Part shown: one piece after another, positions 36,391 to 41,408 of the stretch | How the letters are laid out: each line of letters starts with the position of its first letter | Numbering within the stretch: position 1 is the first letter of the stretch | Origin: Paracidovorax wautersii | Lineage (GTDB): Bacteria > Pseudomonadota > Gammaproteobacteria > Burkholderiales > Burkholderiaceae_C | Length of the DNA stretch: 41,408 bases | Assembly: GCA_009912175.1 (NCBI GenBank) | Contig: WNDQ01000035.1 | Coordinates: 1-41,408, forward strand | Reading direction: 5' to 3' | Notes under the pieces: model-generated | What the model saw: only the letters and a program-made list of their open reading frames with translations | Told to the model about the DNA's origin: nothing | Database searches by the model: none | Position numbers and translations under genes: made by a program

Positions 36391-37556
36391 CCTCGGCGCG
36401 GCGCGCTGCATGCAGCGGGTCGTCGCGTTCAGCGGTCTTGGGATGCGTGGGGCGGATGTCCTCGCGTCCGGCGACGACCAGTCCGGCCTCGGCCACCCAG
36501 CCCAGCAGTTCCTCGCGGCTGCGCAGGCGCAGATGTTCGGCCAGGTCGGACAGGATCAGCCAGCCTTCGCCGCCCGCCGTCAGGTGCGCGGGCAACCCCG
36601 CCAGAAAGGCGCGCAGCATGCGGTTTTGCGGGTCGTAGATGCCCTGCTCGATGGCCGTGGCGGGCTTGCCCGGCAGCCATGGCGGGTTGCACACCACCAG
36701 TGGGGCGCGCCCGGGCGGGAACAGGTCGCAGGCCAGCACCTCGACGCGCTGGGCCAGGCCCAGCCGGGCGGCGTTGTCACGGGCGCAAACCACGGCCTGC
36801 GGGCTGAGGTCAGTCGCCACCACATGCCGCACACCCCGCCCGGCCAGCACGGCGGCGATCACGCCCGAGCCGGTGCCGATGTCGAAGGCCACGTCGGGCG
36901 TGCGGCCCTGCGGCCAGGCCGTGCGCCGCCACGGGCACGCCCTTGCGGTGCCATTCGTAGGCGCCGATCAGCCCCTGGATTTCACGCAGGCTCACCCACG
37001 AATCGGACGCGCCGGCGCTGGCCGGGCCGTAGGCGTCTGCACAGGCCGCCGCCACGTCCGGCGCGCGCCGCAGTGCCAGTTGGTAATCCGCCGACAGCGG
37101 CAGCAGCACCATGCCCAGGATGCGCGAGCGCTGTGCCTGGTTCTTGCGATAGAGGTGAAAGGCGTCCGGGTAGAGCGGCGCCGCAGCGCCGCCCGCCTTG
37201 GCCGCGGCTGCGGGGCGGCTGGCCGCCCTCTCCTGCCGCCGCGCCAGGGCCTGCAGCAACTGGCGTGCGTTGTGAAAATCGCCCGTCCACAGCAGGGCCG
37301 TGCCCTCGCAAGCCCAGCGGTAGGTCTGGTCGGCCGTGACCTCGTCGCCGGCCAGCACCATGCGGCGCGGCGCCGGGGCGCCGCTTTCGGAGCGCCACAG
37401 CACCTCGTGGGCGCTGCCGGCCGCATCCTGCCAACGCAGCCGCTGGCGGCCGGCGTCATCCGGCACCGCCTCGACCGCGTGAATGAACGGCCGCGCGGCG
37501 GCGCGGGCTGGCCGGGGGGCCGGGGAAGCGGATGAAGGAGCTTGTGCGGTTTTCAT
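36359..37556 (-). pseudogene. Class I SAM-dependent methyltransferase with NPPW motif, broken by deletion/frameshift
   Basis: Two frames together make one methyltransferase. The first runs from the ATG at 37556 (MKTAQAPSSASPAPRP) to about GAYEWHRKGVPVA near 36930. The second, from about 36920 to the stop at 36359, carries the SAM loop AFDIGTGSGVIAAVLAGRG, the VVATDLSPQAV acidic segment and the catalytic-type VVCNPPWLPGKPATAIEQGIYDP. NPPW resembles the NPPY of N-methyltransferases of the HemK class. In homologues I recall about 25 residues (a IHPHYGVFSPVRGEY-like stretch) between the two parts, absent here; the net change also shifts the frame. The product would be truncated before the SAM site. 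It could be decay or a collapsed GC-rich hairpin in the assembly. Confidence 0.8.
36905..36932 (-). other. Deletion/frameshift junction in the NPPW methyltransferase gene
   Basis: Across these bases the coding sequence moves from the frame ending KGVPVA to the frame starting WPQGRTPDVAFDIG. The DNA contains overlapping complementary GC-rich words (cggccctgcggccaggccg), similar in kind to the junction at 24420-24440. Confidence 0.65.
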
Positions 37557-37561
37557 GGGAC

Positions 37562-37591
37562 AAAAAAAAAGCTGCCAGCAAGGCTGACAGC
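37562..37591 (-). terminator. Rho-independent terminator of the GNAT gene
   Basis: On the minus strand GCTGTCAGC, a three-base loop and GCTGGCAGC form a 9-bp stem with one G-U pair, followed by nine T. It is 60 bp after the GNAT stop and ends six bases before the ATG of the next gene, the broken methyltransferase. Confidence 0.9.
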
Positions 37592-37651
37592 CGATGTTGC
37601 CAGACAACGACCTGAAGCGGCGCGCCGGGCAACCGTGCCCGGCGCTGGGCG

Positions 37652-38170
37652 TCAGATCGAGCGCTTGAGGCGGATTTCCTCGATCTTGAGGTCGCCCACG
37701 GGCGTGGTGCGGGCCGTGTTGAGCTCGCGCTTGAACCCGGCTAGCTCATAAAAACGCAGCACGCGCTCGTTGCGCAGCGGCACCCACACCGATGCCTCGG
37801 TGCAGCCTTCGTCGTCGAGGCCTTCGCGCGCCTCGTCCCACAGTTGCAGGCCGGCGCCCTGGCCCCAATGGGTGGGCAGCACGTAGTGGGCCCAGAGCTC
37901 GCCAAACGTCGGCTTGGTCTTTGGGTCGCGCGAACGGTCGAACCCCACAAAACCGATGATCTTGTTGTTCTCGTCGAGAATGACCTTGACCTGGGGTTCG
38001 CTGTACTCGATCGCTTCACGCCACATGGCCTGACGCTTTTCGACCGGCATGCGGCTGATCTTTTCTTCGGGAAGGATGTCTTTGTAGGCGGCCTTGAGCG
38101 CAGTGGTATGGACTTGAGCGATGGCAGACGCGTCGCGCAAAGTCGCGGGCCGGACCTGGAAACTAGGCAT
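37652..38170 (-). CDS. GNAT-family N-acetyltransferase
   Basis: A 172-residue acetyltransferase fold. It starts MPSFQVRPATLRDASAIAQVH, and the acetyl-CoA binding motif A is VLPTHWGQGAGLQLWDEARE (about 99-118) with the Q-G-A-G loop. The C-terminal RNERVLRFYELAGF is the standard motif B. The closest general class is the RimI/phosphinothricin-type group; the acceptor is unknown. The ATG at 38170 is preceded by aagaa. The frame continues far upstream without similarity. It diverges from the ATP-grasp gene across 234 bp and ends at a strong terminator. Confidence 0.9.
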   Translation of the reverse strand: MPSFQVRPATLRDASAIAQVHTTALKAAYKDILPEEKISRMPVEKRQAMWREAIEYSEPQVKVILDENNKIIGFVGFDRSRDPKTKPTFGELWAHYVLPTHWGQGAGLQLWDEAREGLDDEGCTEASVWVPLRNERVLRFYELAGFKRELNTARTTPVGDLKIEEIRLKRSI

Positions 38171-38404
38171 AAATTTCTTGTACGTACGGAAAAGCAAAAC
38201 CCGGTATTCTCCTCCAACACCCAGGTTTTCTTCAAGCCCCGGCCTGCATCGCACTGGGGCATCGCTTGCCAAACCACACCGACCTGGGCCAGGCCTGGGC
38301 CAAAACAGGCACGTTCCGTGCATGACCCGTTCAACGGCGTTCGCGCCATAATGCACGCTTTTCAAACAGGCACCTGGCCTTGATCCGGGTGCTCCAAGCC
38401 GGTT

Positions 38405-41095
38405 TTGACCACCCCGCCCTTCAAACCAGCCGCCAGCGAGTCCGCCCCGGACCTGCTGGACCAGCCCGCTCACGCGCTGGCTGCAAGCCTGGCGCCTGCG
38501 GCCACGCCCGGGCATTTCGACGAATTGCGTGGCAGCAGTGCCTCGCCTGCCCTCGCGCCTGCCGAGTCGGCCGGTTCGGGCTCGCGCGCCGCTGTGCTCG
38601 CGGCCCTGGGCCAGGCCACGGGCACCGACGGCCAGATCGCTCCCGCTCCCCAGCCCGACCAGCCCGAGCCCGTCGCCGGCGACGTGCTCACCCCACCCTG
38701 GCGCGACTTCTTCACCAGCCTGGGCAGCGAGGGGCTGGCCGACCTCGACCGCAAGACACAGGCCCAGCAGCGCCAGATCCGCGACAACGGCATCACCTAC
38801 AACGTCTACGCCGAGCAGGCCGAGGCCGGTACCCGGCCGTGGTCGCTGGAGCTGTTCCCGCTCGTCATCACGCCCGAGAGCTGGCAGCAGATCGAAACCG
38901 GCGTGAGCCAGCGCGCGCGCCTGCTCAACGGCATCATGGCCGACGTCTACGGCCCCCAGCAGTTGCTGCGCGACGGCATGCTGCCGGCCGCCCTGGTCCA
39001 GGGACACCCCGACTACCTGCGCCAGTTGCACGGCGTGGTGCCGCCCGGCGGCAACTGGCTGCACGTGCTGGCGTTCGATCTCGCGCGCGGCCCGGACGGC
39101 CAGTGGTGGGTGGTTTCGCAGCGCACGCAGGCGCCGTCCGGCCTGGGCTATCTGGTGGAAAACCGGCTGATCACCACCAGCCTGTTCGCCGATACCTTCC
39201 GCGACATGCACGTGCAGCGCCTGGCGGGCAGCTACCGTGCGCTGCTCGACAACATCCGGCGCCTGAGCCCGGCCGGCGACGACGCCCACATCGCGCTGCT
39301 CACGCCCGGCCCCTTCAATGAGACCTACTTCGAGCAGGCCTACCTCGCGCGCTACCTCGGCCTCACGCTGGTCGAGGGCCATGACCTGACGGTGCGTGAA
39401 GAGCGCCTCTACCTCAAGACGCTGCACGGTCTCAAGCCGGTGCATGGCCTGATCAAGCGGGTCGACGACAACTTCGTCGATCCGCTGGAGCTGCGCGCCG
39501 ACTCCACGCTGGGCGTGCCCGGCCTGCTGCAGGTCGTGCGCGCGGGCAACATCGTCATGGCCAACATGCCGGGCACGGGCTTTCTCGAATCCTCGGCGCT
39601 GCTGGGCTTCATGCCCGCGCTGGCCGAATCGGTGCTGGGCGAGACGCTGGCGCTGCCAGCGCTGCACACCTGGTGGTGCGGTGAGCGCGCGGTGCTCGAC
39701 GAGGCCCTGCAGCAGCTGGCGACCGGCGCCATCAAGGCGACCTACCCCACGCCCGCCGGCACCGCGGGCACCGTGCTCGGCCCCAGCCTCGGCCAGGCCC
39801 AGCGCGACGAATGGGCCGGCCGCATCCTGCGCCAGGGCGAGGACTACACCATCCAGGACTACCTGCCCCTGTCGCAGATGCCGACCTGGGAAAACGGGCG
39901 CATCGTGCCGCGTTCGCTCATGCTGCGCGTCTTCGCGCTGGCCGATGGCCAGGACGACCAGGGCGCGCCGCGCTGGCGCGTGCTGCCCGGCGGCATGGTG
40001 CGCCTGGCGCCGCGCGGCAAGGCCATCGCGTCGATGCAGCAGGGCGGCTCCAGTGCCGACGCCTGGGTCGTCACCGCCGACCGCATCGACCCGACCACGC
40101 TGCTGCGCGCCGAGCCCATCAGCCGGCGTCACGACAAACACACCCGGCTGGTGACCAGCCGCGCCGCCGAGAACCTGTTCTGGCTGGGCCGCTACACCGA
40201 GCGCGCCGAGAACACCGTGCGACTGGCCCAGCTCACGCTGCAACTGCTCAACAGCGACGACGAGATGTCGGCTCCGCTGTGCCACTGGCTCTCGGCCATG
40301 TGCACCACCCACGCGCTGGTGCTGCCCGACGTGCCCGATGCCGCGCAGGCGTCACGTGTCTTCGAGCGCTCGCTGATCGCCGGCATGGCCGACCGCGAGC
40401 ACCTGGCCGGCATCGGCCACAACCTGCAAGCGCTCAAGAATGCGGGCTTTGCCGTGCGCGAGCGGCTGGCGCAGGAGTACTGGGGCCTGATCGTTCGCAC
40501 CGAGGAGCGTTTTGCGCAAAAGGCCGCGCGTAACGCCGGGCGTGGCGGCTACTCGGTGGACGAGGCGCTCGCGCTGCTGGCCGACACCTCCGAAGCCGTC
40601 GTGGCCATGACCGGCGCGCAGATCGACCGCATGGTGCGCGACGACGGCTGGCGACTGCTGTCCGTGGGCCGCCAGCTCGAGCGCCTGCACTTCCACGCCC
40701 AGGCGCTCGAATGCGCGCTCGACCTCGGAACGCTGGACGACCATGCGGGCTTCACGGCGGTGCTCAAGCTGTTCGACAGCATCATCACCTTCAACGGCCG
40801 CTACCAGCACCGGCGCGACCTGGCCGCGATGCTGGACCTGCTGGTGGTCGACGGCACCAACCCGCGCTCGCTGGGCTGGGTGACCGAAACCCTGCGCGGT
40901 CGCATCGAGAAGCTGGCCCTGCCAGAGATGGCGCACGGCCCCAGCGAAGCGGGACGGCGGCTGGCCGCCCTGCTGCCCGAGCCCGGCGACTGGCCCGTGG
41001 AATTGCTGTGCACGCGCGACGCCGACGGCCGCCATGGCATCCTGCAGCGCCACCTGCACGAGTGCATCAGCGCGACCTGGATGCTGTCGGACTGA
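38405..41095 (+). CDS. Circularly permuted ATP-grasp / alpha-E fusion protein, 3' end at an IS insertion
   Basis: An 896-residue protein. Residues about 100-560 form a circularly permuted type 2 ATP-grasp (DUF404/DUF407, COG2308), with NGITYNVYAE, GLGYLVENRL, LLTPGPFNETYFEQAYLARYLG, GLKPVHGLIKRVDDNFVDPLELR and MANMPGTGFLESSALLGFMP broken by short stretches. Residues about 590-896 form an alpha-E helical domain (COG2307, AENLFWLGRYTERAENTVRLAQ). Such proteins usually sit with a transglutaminase-like gene and are predicted to make peptide bonds; the product is not known. The TTG at 38405 (MTTPPFKPAAS) is the only start found before the fold, and no ATG precedes it. The stop TGA at 41093-41095 is the first three bases of an IS3 element, so the native C-terminus is probably cut. 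Confidence 0.88.
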   Translation: MTTPPFKPAASESAPDLLDQPAHALAASLAPAATPGHFDELRGSSASPALAPAESAGSGSRAAVLAALGQATGTDGQIAPAPQPDQPEPVAGDVLTPPWRDFFTSLGSEGLADLDRKTQAQQRQIRDNGITYNVYAEQAEAGTRPWSLELFPLVITPESWQQIETGVSQRARLLNGIMADVYGPQQLLRDGMLPAALVQGHPDYLRQLHGVVPPGGNWLHVLAFDLARGPDGQWWVVSQRTQAPSGLGYLVENRLITTSLFADTFRDMHVQRLAGSYRALLDNIRRLSPAGDDAHIALLTPGPFNETYFEQAYLARYLGLTLVEGHDLTVREERLYLKTLHGLKPVHGLIKRVDDNFVDPLELRADSTLGVPGLLQVVRAGNIVMANMPGTGFLESSALLGFMPALAESVLGETLALPALHTWWCGERAVLDEALQQLATGAIKATYPTPAGTAGTVLGPSLGQAQRDEWAGRILRQGEDYTIQDYLPLSQMPTWENGRIVPRSLMLRVFALADGQDDQGAPRWRVLPGGMVRLAPRGKAIASMQQGGSSADAWVVTADRIDPTTLLRAEPISRRHDKHTRLVTSRAAENLFWLGRYTERAENTVRLAQLTLQLLNSDDEMSAPLCHWLSAMCTTHALVLPDVPDAAQASRVFERSLIAGMADREHLAGIGHNLQALKNAGFAVRERLAQEYWGLIVRTEERFAQKAARNAGRGGYSVDEALALLADTSEAVVAMTGAQIDRMVRDDGWRLLSVGRQLERLHFHAQALECALDLGTLDDHAGFTAVLKLFDSIITFNGRYQHRRDLAAMLDLLVVDGTNPRSLGWVTETLRGRIEKLALPEMAHGPSEAGRRLAALLPEPGDWPVELLCTRDADGRHGILQRHLHECISATWMLSD

Positions 41096-41120
41096 TCTTG
41101 CCCCCGTTTCACGGACACCC
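41093..41120. repeat. IS3-family left terminal inverted repeat
   Basis: The first 28 bp match the reverse complement of 289-316 at 24 positions; the outer 12 bases are identical. The mismatches are at positions 13, 15, 18 and 28 from the tip. Confidence 0.9.
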
Positions 41121-41156
41121 CTATAAGCGATTAACTATCGCAATAGGAGGTGGACG

Positions 41157-41408
41157 ATGACCAAGAGCAAGGCAGGCAGAAAGGGGCAGGAGTTCAGCCT
41201 GGAGTTCAGGCAGCAGGCACTGTTGCGAGCGGCCACAGAAGGGGTAACCACGGTGGCTCGTGATCTGGGGTTGCAGCCTGCCCAGCTGTACAGTTGGCGC
41301 GCCCAGGCGCGGCGGCACGACCAGGACGATCAGGCACAACGCTTGGAGTTGGCCGAACATGCACGGCTCAAACGTGAAGTGGCGCGGCTGGAGGAGGAGA
41401 ACGCTTTC
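41157..41408 (+). CDS. IS3-family transposase OrfA, N-terminal part
   Basis: The first 84 residues of the DNA-binding partner of OrfB. After MTKSKAGRKGQEFSLEFRQQAL comes a helix-turn-helix (TTVARDLGLQPAQLYSWRAQ, about 31-50), then a leucine-zipper-like coil (RLELAEHARLKREVARLEEEN). It has an excellent AGGAGG ribosome site (gcaataggaggtggacg) just before the ATG at 41157. The gene is open at the window edge. In complete elements OrfA and the OrfAB fusion are made from the same promoter by programmed frameshift. Confidence 0.93.
   Translation, partial: MTKSKAGRKGQEFSLEFRQQALLRAATEGVTTVARDLGLQPAQLYSWRAQARRHDQDDQAQRLELAEHARLKREVARLEEENAF

Larger units (their letters stand above)
41093..41408 (+). 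mobile_element. IS3-family insertion sequence, 5' end (partial)
   Basis: The left 316 bp of an IS3-family element, oriented like the copy at the window start. The left inverted repeat begins at 41093 (tgatcttgcccccg...), and the orfA gene starts at 41157. The window ends inside orfA. The insertion point is the end of the ATP-grasp/alpha-E coding sequence. The right end of this copy, and so its target duplication, is not visible. Confidence 0.93.

Overview
The window is high-GC DNA coding on both strands. Its gene families point to a betaproteobacterium of the Burkholderiales, most likely Comamonadaceae. The clues are the parE-parC order, a cyoABCD quinol oxidase, the methyltransferase-rnhA pair divergent from gloB-mltD, and the PCM-like / rhodanese / tolC order. 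Almost everything between the ends is ordinary chromosomal housekeeping. I see no CRISPR array, tRNA, rRNA, prophage or known defence island.

Ends: both ends lie inside copies, in the same orientation, of one IS3-family insertion sequence. The left end holds the 3' part of orfB and the right inverted repeat. The right end holds the left inverted repeat and the start of orfA. Each partial copy is exactly 316 bp long, which suggests a contig broken at a multi-copy repeat. The right-hand copy sits at the 3' end of a large ATP-grasp/alpha-E gene and supplies its stop codon.

Layout: 0.36-5.7 kb (minus) is parE, parC and an S4-type pseudouridine synthase homologue whose expected catalytic Asp is Glu. 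5.9-8.1 kb (plus) is a PqqU/YncD-type TonB-dependent receptor. 8.3-12.2 kb (plus) is cyoABCD, closed by a strong terminator and a REP-like palindrome. 12.4-16.5 kb (minus) is an ABC importer of the TrpXYP type with two tandem paralogous binding proteins. 16.6-18.4 kb (plus) is glnS. 18.5-28.5 kb (minus) is a run of methyltransferase, rnhA, RND adaptor, RND pump, YitT protein, tyrB and a FUSC-family membrane protein. 28.5-31.0 kb (plus) is gloB and mltD. 31.0-32.5 kb (minus) is msrA and an AEC transporter. 33.0-36.4 kb (plus) is an uncharacterised membrane protein, then a PCM-like methyltransferase, a rhodanese and a TolC-family protein. 36.4-38.2 kb (minus) is a GNAT acetyltransferase and a broken methyltransferase. 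38.4-41.1 kb (plus) is the ATP-grasp/alpha-E gene.

Lesions are the most distinctive feature. The RND pump gene has an internal deletion plus frameshift, and its adaptor is fused in frame to it through an 11-bp tandem duplication. A methyltransferase gene at 36.4-37.6 kb has the same kind of deletion-frameshift. These may be real gene decay or assembly collapse in GC-rich hairpins. I did not find a clearly new multi-gene system. The best leads are the IS-interrupted ATP-grasp/alpha-E locus, the two active-site-divergent enzymes, the orphan repeat-tailed membrane protein, and several genes with a -10 hexamer only 8-10 nt before the start codon.
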